Positions 1 through 9,117 of a stretch of 64,000 nucleotides of DNA are shown here, piece by piece (the first letter of the stretch is position 1; every line of letters starts with the position of its first letter). The DNA comes from JAAFHI01 sp039793685. Its GTDB lineage: Bacteria; Acidobacteriota; Blastocatellia; Chloracidobacteriales; Chloracidobacteriaceae. The translations under genes were made by a program, and so were the position numbers. The notes under the pieces are model-generated. The model was not told where the DNA came from. It searched no databases and worked only from the letters and a program-made list of their open reading frames with translations. Where the stretch lies: contig JBDRAL010000049.1 of NCBI GenBank assembly GCA_039793685.1, positions 164,266 through 228,265 on the forward strand. The letters run 5' to 3'.

Positions 1-1
1 G

Positions 2-727
2 AGCGCGAACCGGCGACAGGATTACCTCCGCTACCAGATCAAGGGCGGAAAACTGCCGGCACAGACCTTTTATCAGTCGAAACGGAAATGGTTTCGCGGC
101 CGCGACAACCGGATGTTCAACTTCACCGTGTTCAATCCGGAAAAGAACGAATTTGTGGGCCTCGGAATTTACGAACTCCGCCCCGACGAATCGGGTCTGG
201 CCTCGCGCACCTACGTCAATCAGGCCCGCTGGGATGGTCTGACCAGCGAGTGGGTGCTGACCGGGGGCTGGCGACGGACCTTCAACCCTGACGGGACCAC
301 GTCGCGGTCGGTCCCCATCGTCGAGGAACGGCTGAAACTCCCGGAAGGCCCGGACTACTTCAAGCAAAGCGTCCCGGAACTCCAGAAAATGAGTATCCGC
401 CAGCTTCAGGAAAAAATCGCCGACCTGCAAAGTCAGGGCGTGGACGTCGAGAGTCTGCACCGGGCGCTTCAAACCAAGATCGCCCTTCCACTCGGCTGCA
501 TCGTGATGGCGCTGGTGGCGATTCCCTTCGCGCTCACCATCGGAAAGCGTGGCGCCATGGTCGGCGTTTCGGCCGGTGTCGCCATCGCCGTCATCTTCTG
601 GGGAACCATCGGGGTGTTCGAACAGCTCGGGAACTACCAGTTGCTGCCGTCGTTCTGGGCCGCGTGGGGGCCGAACCTGCTGTTCAGCGCGGGCGGCATC
701 TACCTGATCTTCACAGCCAAAACCTGA
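2..727 (+). CDS. LptF/LptG-type permease, C-terminal part (5' end outside window)
   Basis: The reading frame is open from base 2 and ends at TGA 725-727, so only the last 241 residues are present. A periplasmic, beta-rich, charged stretch is followed by three hydrophobic segments (around IALPLGCIVMALVAIPFAL, GVSAGVAIAVIFWG and NLLFSAGGIYLIF). This is the usual end of YjgP/YjgQ (LptF/LptG) proteins, which form the membrane part of the LptB2FG transporter that lifts lipopolysaccharide out of the inner membrane. The stretch with PELQKMSIRQLQEKI just before the helices also fits that family. Whether it is LptF or LptG cannot be decided from this fragment. It is convergent with the next gene, with a strong hairpin between them. 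Confidence 0.8.
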   Translation, partial: SANRRQDYLRYQIKGGKLPAQTFYQSKRKWFRGRDNRMFNFTVFNPEKNEFVGLGIYELRPDESGLASRTYVNQARWDGLTSEWVLTGGWRRTFNPDGTTSRSVPIVEERLKLPEGPDYFKQSVPELQKMSIRQLQEKIADLQSQGVDVESLHRALQTKIALPLGCIVMALVAIPFALTIGKRGAMVGVSAGVAIAVIFWGTIGVFEQLGNYQLLPSFWAAWGPNLLFSAGGIYLIFTAKT

Positions 728-833
728 CGCCGCGCACATATAGAATAGGATCGCGCGCGCGTACGATGAACGAATCTTCAAAGTTCCGGGAATCGGCGCC
801 GCCGGTTCTCGGCAAAACAATCCCCGAAAACAC

Positions 834-875
834 TTCGCCCCGGCACGTTTCAGGTTTGAAACACACCGGGGCGAA
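834..875. terminator. Probable bidirectional terminator hairpin
   Basis: A perfect 10-bp inverted repeat (TTCGCCCCGG at 834-843 and CCGGGGCGAA at 866-875) encloses a second small hairpin (GTTTCA/TGAAAC). It lies between two convergent genes that end at 727 and 899. There is no long T-run, so termination strength is uncertain. Confidence 0.6.
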
Positions 876-898
876 TCATTTGAACTTCAAACGGACGT

Positions 899-3016
899 TC
901 AGTCGGCGGCGGCCTGAAGCCGCGGACCGGCAAGCGTCTTGCGGAGTTCTTCCGGGGTCGTGACCGGAGCCTGGCAGGTGTAGTTTTCGCAGATGTAAGC
1001 CGTGGCCTGGCCGTCCACCCGATCCCGGTCGCGCAGCAGGGGCACGAATTCGTCGGCCGCCGCATCGTCGCCGTTCTTACCGGCGAGGACACGATTCGGC
1101 AGAAACATGCCATTGATCACGCTGAGCAGCGCCTGAGTGTCGTCCGCCTCGGGATCACCGATGACGACCACTTCCTTCGGCGAAGAAAGATGAAAATCGA
1201 GCGCGCACAAAAGCTGACCGAAACCGGAAGGAACCTTCCCCATGGCATCCGCGAGCGATTCGAGAACCGAAACCGCCACTTCGCGATAGCGTGTCTCGCC
1301 AGTCAGAATTGCCAGCCGCAGTAAAACATCGACCGCAATCGAATTTCCCGACGGCGTCGCGTTGTCGTAGTAATCCTTGACCCGGGTGATGAGCGTTTCA
1401 TGTTCGGAACCGGTAAAGAAAAACGGCCCGCCCTCGGGATCGGCAAACAGCTCAACCATCGTGTCGGCCAACTGCTTCGCCAGCTTCAGCCAGCGCAGGT
1501 CGAGGGTGGTTTCATAAAGAGCGACCAGCCCTTCCGCGACACAGGCGTAGTCTTCCTGATATCCGGCGTATTTGCGGGTCCCGTTCTTGAACGTCCGGCA
1601 CAGGCGCCCGTCACGCAGCAGATCGCGTTCGATGAACTCCCCGCACGCAAGCGCGGCGTCCAGGTAATCGGCGCGTCCCAGCACGGCCGCCGCCCGCGCA
1701 AAACTCACCAGCATCATCCCGTTCCAGGAAGCCACCTGCTTTTCATCGCGCGCCGGTTTGATTCGCTTTTCCCGCGCGTCATAGAGCCTGCGTCGGGCGT
1801 CCGAGATGATCCGCTCCGCCTCGACAAGCGAGAAGCCGTGGTTCAAACCGACGATATCCAGCGCTTCGGTGATGTTGAAAATACTTTTGCCGGTATGTTC
1901 GAAATTACCCCGGTCGGTCACACCGTAGTAAGCGCTGAACAACGCCGCCTCGCGTTCGCCCAGCACTTCGGCCACCTCGGCTGGCGACCATACGAAGAAC
2001 TTGCCTTCCTCGCCCTCGCTGTCGGCATCCTGCGTCGAATAGAACCCGCCGTTGTCGCCGGTCATCTCGCGCAGGACGTAATCGAGCGTTTCCTCGACAA
2101 TCCGACGGAAAAACGGCTTGCCCGTCGCCTGGTGAACTTCCAGGTACAACCGACTGAGCATCGCGTTGTCATACAGCATCTTTTCAAAGTGCGGCACGAG
2201 CCATTCCGGGTCGGTCGAGTAGCGGTGAAATCCGCCGCCGAGATGGTCGTACATCCCGCCGAGCGCCATTTTCCGCAGTGACAGTTCGACCATGTGCCGC
2301 GCGTGGGCCTCGCGGGTCGCCTGCCAGTACCGCAGGAGAAACGACAACGCCATTGAGTTCGGAAATTTCGGGGCCTGCCCGAATCCGCCGTGGATGTGAT
2401 CGAAACGCAGCCCGAGCTTGCGGTAGGCAGTCTTGAAAATCCCCCGGTCAAGCTTGGCTTCCCCGCTCGGCGGGGCCTGCATGCGGTTGAGTTCCTCAAG
2501 AATTTCACCCGCCGTGCCGTTGATGTCCTTGCGACGGTTTTTGTAGGCATCGGCCACCGAGCGCAGGATACGGGGAAAACCCGGCGTCATGCCGCGTTCG
2601 GTCGGCCGGTCGGCTGGCGGGAAATACGTTCCCCCGTAAAACGGCTCACCGTCGGGCGTGAGAAACATCGTCAGCGGCCAGCCGCCGCGTCCGGTCATCA
2701 ACTGGACGGCGTTCATGTAAACCGTGTCAACGTCGGGACGCTCCTCGCGGTCAACCTTCACATTGATGAACAATTCGTTCATCAGCGCGGCAATCTCTTC
2801 GTTTTCGAAGGATTCGCGCTCCATGACGTGACACCAGTGGCAGGCGGAATACCCGATGCTGAGAAGAATCGGCTTATCCTGAGCTTTCGCGAGGGCAAAG
2901 GCTTCTTCACCCCAGGGGTACCATTCAACCGGATTGTGGGCGTGCTGGAGGAGATAAGGGCTGGTCTCGGAAATGAGACGGTTGACGAATTTGGGGACCG
3001 GCGGGTGATCTGACAT
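899..3016 (-). CDS. Thioredoxin domain-containing protein, YyaL/DUF255 (spermatogenesis-associated protein 20) family
   Basis: At 705 aa this is full length for the family. The N-terminal 170 residues form the thioredoxin-like DUF255 domain, with C59-H-W-C62 in SACHWCHVM followed by KVDREERPDVD and GGWPLTMFLTPDG. The remainder, from about residue 190, is an (alpha/alpha)6-barrel of the glycosidase/epimerase type (HFEKMLYDNAMLSRLY, SWNGMMLVSFARAA, YQEDYACVAEGL). The start is ATG at 3016. The molecular role of the family is not settled; it is usually cytosolic. The gene stands alone between the lptF/G fragment and a deoxyhypusine-synthase-like gene, with about 195 bases upstream for its promoter. 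The family call is secure, the function unknown. Confidence 0.88.
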   Translation of the reverse strand: MSDHPPVPKFVNRLISETSPYLLQHAHNPVEWYPWGEEAFALAKAQDKPILLSIGYSACHWCHVMERESFENEEIAALMNELFINVKVDREERPDVDTVYMNAVQLMTGRGGWPLTMFLTPDGEPFYGGTYFPPADRPTERGMTPGFPRILRSVADAYKNRRKDINGTAGEILEELNRMQAPPSGEAKLDRGIFKTAYRKLGLRFDHIHGGFGQAPKFPNSMALSFLLRYWQATREAHARHMVELSLRKMALGGMYDHLGGGFHRYSTDPEWLVPHFEKMLYDNAMLSRLYLEVHQATGKPFFRRIVEETLDYVLREMTGDNGGFYSTQDADSEGEEGKFFVWSPAEVAEVLGEREAALFSAYYGVTDRGNFEHTGKSIFNITEALDIVGLNHGFSLVEAERIISDARRRLYDAREKRIKPARDEKQVASWNGMMLVSFARAAAVLGRADYLDAALACGEFIERDLLRDGRLCRTFKNGTRKYAGYQEDYACVAEGLVALYETTLDLRWLKLAKQLADTMVELFADPEGGPFFFTGSEHETLITRVKDYYDNATPSGNSIAVDVLLRLAILTGETRYREVAVSVLESLADAMGKVPSGFGQLLCALDFHLSSPKEVVVIGDPEADDTQALLSVINGMFLPNRVLAGKNGDDAAADEFVPLLRDRDRVDGQATAYICENYTCQAPVTTPEELRKTLAGPRLQAAAD

Positions 3017-3211
3017 CAGTCGGCATCCTTATTGATAAATCGCCGAACGTACGAGGGCGATGCGGACGCATCAAACCTGTATTTTTTGTTACGGTCTGGA
3101 CGAAAAGCCACACTCGCAACGAAAGATAAAGGCCCCCGTTTTTCAAATCTCGCCCACGAAAAGTCGGGAAACAACTTTTTTTTGCGGTGGGCCGAAAAAA
3201 AATCTTCCGCC

Positions 3212-4165
3212 TCAGTCGAGCACCAGAATGGCCGCCGCGAAGAGCGGAATCATCAGTTCATGATGCCCCGTCAGCGCAATGCCGCGCCCCGAGCCGCCCG
3301 CGACCGGACGCCGCACCACATTCGTCAGCGGGCGGTAGTGCTGGATGAAGTCGAAATTGATCGTCGTGAAGTTTTCGAGCCGGTGGCCCATGTTCCGCAG
3401 CGTCGTGACCGCCTTGAGAAAAACCTCCGGCAGAATCACCGCCGAGCCGAAATTGACGTAGACCCCGCCGTCGTCGATGCCCTTCACCACGCCGCAGAGC
3501 AGCTTGAAGTCATGGTAGCTGGCCGCGCCGATGTTCGCGCCGTCCGCCGTGGGGTGAATGTGCGTGATGTCGGTCCCGACCGCCACATGCGCGGTCACGG
3601 GCACGCGCCCGGCGTACGCCTGCGCCAGCAGCGACTGCTCCACGAACGGCGGCGCAAGCTCGGTCAGCATTTTCCCGAGCGCCTCGCCGATGCCGATGCC
3701 ATCGCGCCGAGCCAGCGCGTAGGCTTCATTGATGCCCCGCCCCGTTTCCTCCGCGCCGCCGAACGCACCGCTGCCGAGCGTGGCGTCCACGTCCTCGGAC
3801 GTCGCGCCGACCAGCCCGATTTCGAAATCGTGGATCGTCCCCGAACCGTTGAGCGCGAACGCCGTGAAATACCCGCGCCGCATCAAATCAATCAAAACGG
3901 GCGCGAGGCCGCACTTGATGACGTGCCCGCCAAGGCCGACGATGACCGCCTTGCCGCGCTCGCGCGCCGTCCGGACCGCGACCGCCGCCGCCCGCAGTTC
4001 CTTCACGGCGAGAATGTTCGGCAACCGCTCGAAAAACTCGCGCATGGTCGCGTCGTCCTTCGGCGGCTGCGCGAGATCGGCGGCGGAAACCTTGCTCTTG
4101 CGCTCGGCCAGCGGATAAGTGACCAGATTCGTAAAATCAACGGGTTCGATGTCGTAAATACTCAT
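3212..4165 (-). CDS. Conserved protein, deoxyhypusine-synthase-like
   Basis: The product is 317 aa, soluble, with no signal peptide. Distinct blocks are VIVGLGGHVIKCGLAPVLID, NGSGTIHDFEIGLVGATSED, HVAVGTDITHIHP, GGVYVNFGSAVILPEVFLKA and TTINFDFIQHYRP, which read like a Rossmann-like NAD-binding protein. I associate this pattern with bacterial proteins labelled deoxyhypusine synthase-like, but I could not run a profile. A true hypusine function is unlikely in bacteria, which lack eIF5A, so a polyamine-related or unknown reaction is more plausible. ATG at 4165 is preceded by a short heptamer array. The gene is monocistronic in appearance. Confidence 0.5.
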   Translation of the reverse strand: MSIYDIEPVDFTNLVTYPLAERKSKVSAADLAQPPKDDATMREFFERLPNILAVKELRAAAVAVRTARERGKAVIVGLGGHVIKCGLAPVLIDLMRRGYFTAFALNGSGTIHDFEIGLVGATSEDVDATLGSGAFGGAEETGRGINEAYALARRDGIGIGEALGKMLTELAPPFVEQSLLAQAYAGRVPVTAHVAVGTDITHIHPTADGANIGAASYHDFKLLCGVVKGIDDGGVYVNFGSAVILPEVFLKAVTTLRNMGHRLENFTTINFDFIQHYRPLTNVVRRPVAGGSGRGIALTGHHELMIPLFAAAILVLD

Positions 4166-4174
4166 GGGGGAAAG

Positions 4175-4202
4175 GGATCAGGGGTCAGGAATCAGGGATC
4201 AG
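4175..4202. repeat. Heptamer array GGATCAG x4 (degenerate)
   Basis: Four consecutive 7-base units, GGATCAG, GGGTCAG, GAATCAG and GGATCAG, lie just upstream of the 4165 start. It is one of a series of arrays in this window that all have a 7-base period but different units. Confidence 0.85.
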
Positions 4203-4233
4203 GTTTTGAAAGGGCGCGGAGCGTCCGAAAGAT

Positions 4234-4262
4234 CGTTAGCCTATGGCGCGAGCCATAGGAAA
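4234..4262 (+). repeat. Dispersed hairpin element, copy 1
   Basis: CCTATGGC (4240-4247) and GCCATAGG (4252-4259) form an 8-bp stem with a 4-base loop, preceded by TCGTTAG and followed by AAA. A near-identical copy in the opposite orientation is at 19876-19904; only the loop differs by one base. Confidence 0.75.
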
Positions 4263-4274
4263 CTGAAAAACGTA

Positions 4275-5528
4275 TCATTTCTCCGAATCATACGGCGACG
4301 TTTCGCCAGGACACCCCGCCGGACGCGTCGGACCGGCGGATTCGACATAAAACGCATCGTCCTTGCGGATGACCACGAAGTAGTACTTTTCCTCCCCGTA
4401 TAAAACCCCGATGTGCCAGCGGTCGGGCGAATCCGGGCAGGGCTGGAGCAGGAAAAATTCGGTGTACGGTCGATCCGTCTTGTGGAACTGCGCGTGCAGC
4501 GACGCAAGTTTTGTCCGTCCCGCCGGGACGGTCCACCGCGCGGCGGCATTCCAGTCGAGGTTCAACCATTCGTCGAGAAATCCCTGCGGGGTGTCCGACA
4601 AGGCTCCGACGCGAACCGCCGACGCACCCTGAATGACGAATCGCTTCCGACTTTCGCGATTGTGCAATCCCGAATCGAGCGCGAAAAGGGTTCGGTGCCG
4701 CAGTTCGAAGCCGTTATCGGTTTGCAAAAGCGCGAAGGTCGCTTCCTCGTTGTTGCCCCGATAGCTGTAGTCCTGAAAGAGCGAATCTTCGGCGTCGAGG
4801 AGAATGCGCGGGCGATCCCACCGCGCGCCGGGGCGCGCTGCCTGATAGAAAATGGTGCGCCAGTTCGACGTACACCAGGGATGGCTGAACGCCGTCACCA
4901 CGAAAAAATCGCCGTCAGCCTCGCGTGGCGACACGAAGTACTGAAACGACCCGAGCGCGCCGTTCACTTCATCGTACGCCGCGGCTTCCCGCGCCATCGC
5001 CAGTTCCCAGCCTTTGCCCGCGCGGCGAAAAACCCAGAGCGCGGTGTCGTCGCCGCAACTGACGCTGAGAGTCGCGGTCACGGCGAGTACGTCAGGGTTG
5101 TGTTCAAACCGCCGGGCGCTGATGTCGAGAATCCCGCCGTAGGAGTAACTGCCGGGGCCGTCCGCGCCGATTCCGTAGTTCGGATCGTTTCCCTTCGCGT
5201 CGCGGGGCGTGAGCGCGACACCCAAGGAATTCAATCGTTCCGTCATCGTTCGTTGCAGGTCCTCGGCGGGAATATCGGACGGGGACGCGATGACCGTTTC
5301 AGAAACCAGTTCGCGAAGGCCGCTCCGCAGTTCGACCAGTAACGGAACAGCCGCCGCTGGTACGACGGTGTCGCCCTCGACGGCTTCGATTTGCCTGAGT
5401 TTCGCGACGATTTCAGCCAATCGTGCGGGGTTCTTCGTGGCCGAAGGCGCGGAAGCCGGCGTTTGAACCGCGAAAACCGGGATACAACCCAGAAAGAGAA
5501 GAAAAACCGTCGTCAACAGACTTCGCAT
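4275..5528 (-). CDS. Secreted protein of unknown function
   Basis: The start was placed at ATG 5528 because the sequence from there (MRSLLTTVFLLFLGCIPVFA) is a clean signal peptide; the longer open frame up to 5591 adds a non-hydrophobic, arginine-rich leader. The protein is 417 aa, with predicted cleavage after VFA. The mature part is helical at first (a heptad-like ARLAEIVAKLRQIEAVEG) and then beta-rich, with several W/Y-F-rich strands (LWVFRRAGKGWELAMARE, WHIGVLYGEEKYYFVVIRK) and few cysteines. No recognised domain or catalytic motif is visible. It lies downstream of the PP2C gene on the same strand with a 106-base gap, so cotranscription is possible but not shown. Confidence 0.6.
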   Translation of the reverse strand: MRSLLTTVFLLFLGCIPVFAVQTPASAPSATKNPARLAEIVAKLRQIEAVEGDTVVPAAAVPLLVELRSGLRELVSETVIASPSDIPAEDLQRTMTERLNSLGVALTPRDAKGNDPNYGIGADGPGSYSYGGILDISARRFEHNPDVLAVTATLSVSCGDDTALWVFRRAGKGWELAMAREAAAYDEVNGALGSFQYFVSPREADGDFFVVTAFSHPWCTSNWRTIFYQAARPGARWDRPRILLDAEDSLFQDYSYRGNNEEATFALLQTDNGFELRHRTLFALDSGLHNRESRKRFVIQGASAVRVGALSDTPQGFLDEWLNLDWNAAARWTVPAGRTKLASLHAQFHKTDRPYTEFFLLQPCPDSPDRWHIGVLYGEEKYYFVVIRKDDAFYVESAGPTRPAGCPGETSPYDSEK

Positions 5529-5634
5529 CGAAGAATCGCCCGCCTTCCGGATGAAAATGGAACGACACGATACGCCGCGCCCGGTCGCCACTCCACCGGA
5601 GTAGCCACAGTCCGAGGAAAAAAGATGCGGGTCA

Positions 5635-6516
5635 TCACTTCGACTTTGGCAAATTGTCCAACGGTGGGTAGTAAGGAAACGGATATGGTTTCACATCCCG
5701 GACGATCTCGAACCGAAGCTCATCCTCAATCGGCGGCGGCAGGTCGTCGCCCGTTACCCGCGCAAGGATGACCGAAGCGTTGTCGTGATGCGCCTTCTTT
5801 TCAAGCAGTTCAAAAAGATTGGCGTGCATGTCCTGAAGATTGCTCGATGTACCAAGCGCGGCGGCGATTTCCGAATCTTCAACCAGCTTCCACAATCCGT
5901 CCGAACAAAGGAGGATAATGTCGTTGTGTTGCAACGCGACTGAGGTCACGCCCGGAAAGATATGCGGGGTTGTACCAATGGATTGAAGAATGACGTTTCG
6001 CAAAGGATGCGTCTCGGCTTCTTTCAATGTAATTTTGCCTTCGCGCCGAAGGACTTCGACGTACGTCTGATCAGTCGTCACCGGATGAAGTTTCCCGGCC
6101 CGAAACAGATATCCGCGCGTATCACCGACCTGTGCAAAGTAAACTTCCCCTTCCTGAAAAAAGGCCGCCGTCAGGGTTGCGCCCCAAAAGTGGTTTTCAG
6201 GCCGTCGCAAAATGGGGCAGGCCAGTAAATTGGCCTGTTCAACAACATCTGAAAGTGCATCGGCGATCTGTTCCGCCTGCTTCAACGAAGGAAGCGCGAC
6301 GGCGAAACACTCAAGGACTTCATCCGGAATGGCATCGCCGCACCCGTCAGTCACAACCAGCAAAATAGCCTCATCCTCCGGATTCACAGCTTCATAATGA
6401 ACAAATGAGGGGGTTGAAAAAAGAACCGCCCACCGCGCCACCAGTACGGTGTCTTCATTTCCACCCCGCACCGGGCCGCACTCCGTCCGGGCGATGATTT
6501 CAAGCTGGATGTTCAA
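5635..6516 (-). CDS. PP2C-family serine/threonine protein phosphatase
   Basis: The 293-aa protein carries the ordered PP2C motifs: RGGNEDT near the N-terminus (metal-binding Asp/Glu), VVTDGCGD in the position of the usual DGMGG, GATLTAAFF, QVGDTRGYL, TTDQT in the TxDH position, HPLRNVILQSIG, LLCSDGLW and finally HDNASVI with the last metal-binding Asp. The two-metal site therefore looks complete, so an active Mn/Mg-dependent phosphatase is likely. It has no membrane segment. It is a natural candidate to oppose the two Ser/Thr kinases at 55.4-60.3 kb, although they are far away and any pairing is inference. The C-terminus (about 25 residues, proline/tyrosine-rich) extends past the catalytic fold. 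Confidence 0.87.
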   Translation of the reverse strand: MNIQLEIIARTECGPVRGGNEDTVLVARWAVLFSTPSFVHYEAVNPEDEAILLVVTDGCGDAIPDEVLECFAVALPSLKQAEQIADALSDVVEQANLLACPILRRPENHFWGATLTAAFFQEGEVYFAQVGDTRGYLFRAGKLHPVTTDQTYVEVLRREGKITLKEAETHPLRNVILQSIGTTPHIFPGVTSVALQHNDIILLCSDGLWKLVEDSEIAAALGTSSNLQDMHANLFELLEKKAHHDNASVILARVTGDDLPPPIEDELRFEIVRDVKPYPFPYYPPLDNLPKSK

Positions 6517-6563
6517 GTTCGATCACTTCCTCGCCGGGAAAATGGATATTTGTCACCCACGAA

Positions 6564-6772
6564 GGCGTCGCGTAGCCGACGCCCTGAACGCAACCGGGTC
6601 GTCAGAATGGTTTTTGAAAAGCCGTTCCGGTCATAAACCCGCTGGATCACCGACCGAATAAAGCCCCAGCGGGGCGACGTTATGATAGCCGAGGGCGAGC
6701 GGAGCGAAGCCCTCGGAACGGGTCGGCATTCAACGTCCCCGAGCCGCGTCAGCGGTGAGGGGCCTTCTGATG
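6564..6772. repeat. Cluster of palindromic hairpin units between genes
   Basis: Three perfect hairpins follow one another: GGCGTCG/CGACGCC (6564-6570, 6577-6583), GCCCC/GGGGC (6663-6675) and CCGAGGGC/GCCCTCGG (6689-6696, 6709-6716). A weaker one (CCCCGAGCCGC with GCGGTGAGGGG) follows up to about 6770. The cluster fills the space between the starts of the PP2C gene (6516) and the end of bioA (6774). It looks like a composite of short mobile palindromes and may also act as a terminator for bioA. Confidence 0.6.
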
Positions 6773-6773
6773 C

Positions 6774-8156
6774 TCACGAAATGTTTTCCGTCACCTCGAC
6801 GATGACCTTCAAAAGCGTATCGATCATGAAATCGACCTGTTCAAGGGAAATCGCGAGCGGCGGCATCATCACGATCACCCCGCCGAGTGGACGCAGAATC
6901 AAACCGAAATCGCGGCAGCGGTCGGTCACGCGGTAGCCCATTTTCAATCCGGCGGGCCAGGATTCGTTGGTTGCGCGATCCTTCACGAGTTCGACGCCGA
7001 CCATCAGCCCGCGCTGCCGGATGCTGCCCACATGCGCGAGCCGCGCGACTTCTTCCAACCGCGTTTCAAGATGCGCCGCGACCGAGCGGACGTGGGCGAG
7101 CGTGTCGTTGCGTTCAAACAGATCGAGGTTCGCGAGCGCCGCCGCGCAGGCAAGCGGATTGCCCGTGTAGGTGTGGCCGTGAAAGAACGTCCGGAACTGG
7201 TCAAACGCCGCCAGAAACGCGGAATACACCTCGTCGTTGGTGATCGTCGCCGCGAGCGGCAGATAGCCGCCGGTCAGTCCTTTCGCGACGCAGAGAATGT
7301 CCGGCACGACGTCTTCGAGTTCGCAGGCGAACATCCGTCCGGTCCGCCCGAAACCCGTCGCCACTTCATCGCAAATCAGCAAAACTTCATATTTCGTACA
7401 GAGTTCCCTCACCCGCTTCAGATAGCCCTCGGGATGGGCGAGCATGCCCGCCGCACCCATCATCACCGGCTCCATCACCAGCGCCGCGATTTCCTCGTGA
7501 TGTTCGCGTAAAACCTTTTCGACCTCGTCCGCGCAGGCCATCGCGCAGTCGGGCTGCTGCAATCCGAGCGGACAGCGGAAACAGTGCGGCGCGGGGACGC
7601 GGTGCGCCTCGAACAGCATCGGACGGTACAACTCATGAAAAAGGTCGATGCCGCCGACCGACACCGCGCCGATGGTATCGCCGTGGTAGGAGTCCTGAAC
7701 GTGGACGAATTTCACCTTGCGCGGTTTTGCGTCGGCACGCTGCTGCCAGTACTGAAACGCGATCTTCAGCGCGATTTCGACCGCCGTCGAACCCGAATCC
7801 GAATAGAAGACTTTATTCAGGTTGCCCGGCGCGATGGCCGCGAGTCGCGCGGCAAGTTCGATGGACGGGACATTTGCGAGTCCCAGCAAGGTCGAATGGG
7901 CCACTCGGTCGAGCTGCTCGCGCACGGCGGCGTCGATTTCGGGCGTCCGGTGACCGTGGGTCGTCACCCACAGACTGCTGATGCCGTCGAGGTAGCGGTT
8001 TCCGTCCACGTCAAAGAGGTAGCAGCCTTCGCCGCGTTCGATGACGAGCGGGTGTCCGTTGTTCCATTCCTTCATCTGCGTGAAGGGGTGCCAGAGGTGC
8101 GCCTTGTCGAGCGCTTCGAGCCGCTCGCGGCGGGTGGTACTTTTTTCGTTGTTCAT
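6774..8156 (-). CDS. bioA: Adenosylmethionine-8-amino-7-oxononanoate aminotransferase (DAPA aminotransferase)
   Basis: The protein is a class-III PLP aminotransferase that makes 7,8-diaminopelargonate in biotin synthesis using SAM as amino donor. Diagnostic BioA features are HLWHPFTQMKEW near the N-terminus, DGISSLWVTTHGHR, SDSGSTAVEIALKIAFQYW, DSYHGDTIGAVSVGG, ICDEVATGFGRTGRMFA (PLP-ring Asp) and VAKGLTGGYLPLAAT (Schiff-base Lys). The start was set at ATG 8156 (MNNEKSTTRRERLEALDKA, 460 aa); the 52-residue upstream extension of the open frame lacks family character. No other bio genes are nearby, so it is an orphan biotin gene here. It is divergent from the ABC pair at 8368, with about 210 bases between the two starts. 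Confidence 0.9.
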   Translation of the reverse strand: MNNEKSTTRRERLEALDKAHLWHPFTQMKEWNNGHPLVIERGEGCYLFDVDGNRYLDGISSLWVTTHGHRTPEIDAAVREQLDRVAHSTLLGLANVPSIELAARLAAIAPGNLNKVFYSDSGSTAVEIALKIAFQYWQQRADAKPRKVKFVHVQDSYHGDTIGAVSVGGIDLFHELYRPMLFEAHRVPAPHCFRCPLGLQQPDCAMACADEVEKVLREHHEEIAALVMEPVMMGAAGMLAHPEGYLKRVRELCTKYEVLLICDEVATGFGRTGRMFACELEDVVPDILCVAKGLTGGYLPLAATITNDEVYSAFLAAFDQFRTFFHGHTYTGNPLACAAALANLDLFERNDTLAHVRSVAAHLETRLEEVARLAHVGSIRQRGLMVGVELVKDRATNESWPAGLKMGYRVTDRCRDFGLILRPLGGVIVMMPPLAISLEQVDFMIDTLLKVIVEVTENIS

Positions 8157-8305
8157 TGGAGAAAATTGAAGCCGTTTCGGGAATGAAGTTCGAGTACGAA
8201 TGGCCGACATTGTAAATCGGACGGCCATCGTTTGGGACACCCGATTCCGCCAGAATATTGCCGGGAACAAATCCGTTCCGGACGGGTTCACATGAATACA
8301 TTGAA

Positions 8306-8333
8306 GATTCACAATTCACAGTTGACAATCCCC
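8306..8333. repeat. Short heptamer array (AATTCAC-like)
   Basis: Units GATTCAC, AATTCAC, AGTTGAC and AATCCCC occur in register between the divergent bioA and ABC genes. It is short and degenerate, and is called mainly because its 7-base period matches the other arrays. Confidence 0.5.
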
Positions 8334-8367
8334 CATCCCCTATTTCTCCGGCGCCCGTAAGCCGTCC

Positions 8368-9117
8368 ATGAAAATCGAACTCCGCAACCTGACCAAACGC
8401 TTTTCCACGCACGACGCACTCTCGAACCTGTCCCTGAGCTTTGAACCGGGTCAGGTCGTGGCCGTACTCGGGGTCAACGGCGCGGGCAAGACCACGCTGC
8501 TGCGCTGCCTGTCGGGGATCTACAAGGCGACCTCCGGGGAGGTGCTTTTCGACGGCGAACCGTTTCGGCGCGACCGACTCGACCAGCGGCGGCGGTTCGG
8601 ATTCCTGTCCGATACGCCGGACCTGCCGGACATCACGGTTCTGCGTCACATTTCACTCTTGCTGCGGCTGTATGAACGGGAATACGTCGGCGTCGAGGAG
8701 CGCGTTATCGAGGCCCTGCGCGGACTCGACATGCTGCCTTTTTTTGAAACGCCGCTCGCCTCGCTCTCGCGCGGACAGCGCTACAAGGCGGCGCTCGCGG
8801 GATTGATGGCCGCTGATCCCGAAGTGCTTTATTTCGACGAACCCTTCGCCGCCGGGATGGACGCGCAGGGAATGAACGCGCTCAGGATGTTCTCGCGCGA
8901 AGCGGCGGGCAGTCGCGGACGGACGATCATCTACACCACGCAGATTCTCGAAATCGCCGAAAACTTTTCCGATCGCGTACTGATTCTCAACGGCGGCGAA
9001 CTCCACGCCTTCGACACCCTCGCCAACCTGCTTTCCGCGCCGGGCGACAGCCTGACCGGTCTCTTCAAACGACTGCGCGAGGAAGCCTATGAACGCTCGG
9101 ACATCTACCACGGCTGA
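8368..9117 (+). CDS. ABC transporter ATP-binding protein
   Basis: The 249-aa protein has a complete nucleotide-binding domain: Walker A GVNGAGKTT (about residue 40), signature LSRGQRYKAALAGL, Walker B EVLYFDEPF and a late switch region (TIIYTTQILEIAENFSDRV, where the usual H-loop His is replaced by Gln in TTQ). The ABC-2 exporter style (KRF...LSNLSLSFEPGQVVAVLG) suggests an exporter or regulator of a membrane partner. The following gene overlaps its 3' end by 29 bases and encodes a large membrane protein that is the likely permease. The substrate cannot be told. Confidence 0.85.
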   Translation: MKIELRNLTKRFSTHDALSNLSLSFEPGQVVAVLGVNGAGKTTLLRCLSGIYKATSGEVLFDGEPFRRDRLDQRRRFGFLSDTPDLPDITVLRHISLLLRLYEREYVGVEERVIEALRGLDMLPFFETPLASLSRGQRYKAALAGLMAADPEVLYFDEPFAAGMDAQGMNALRMFSREAAGSRGRTIIYTTQILEIAENFSDRVLILNGGELHAFDTLANLLSAPGDSLTGLFKRLREEAYERSDIYHG

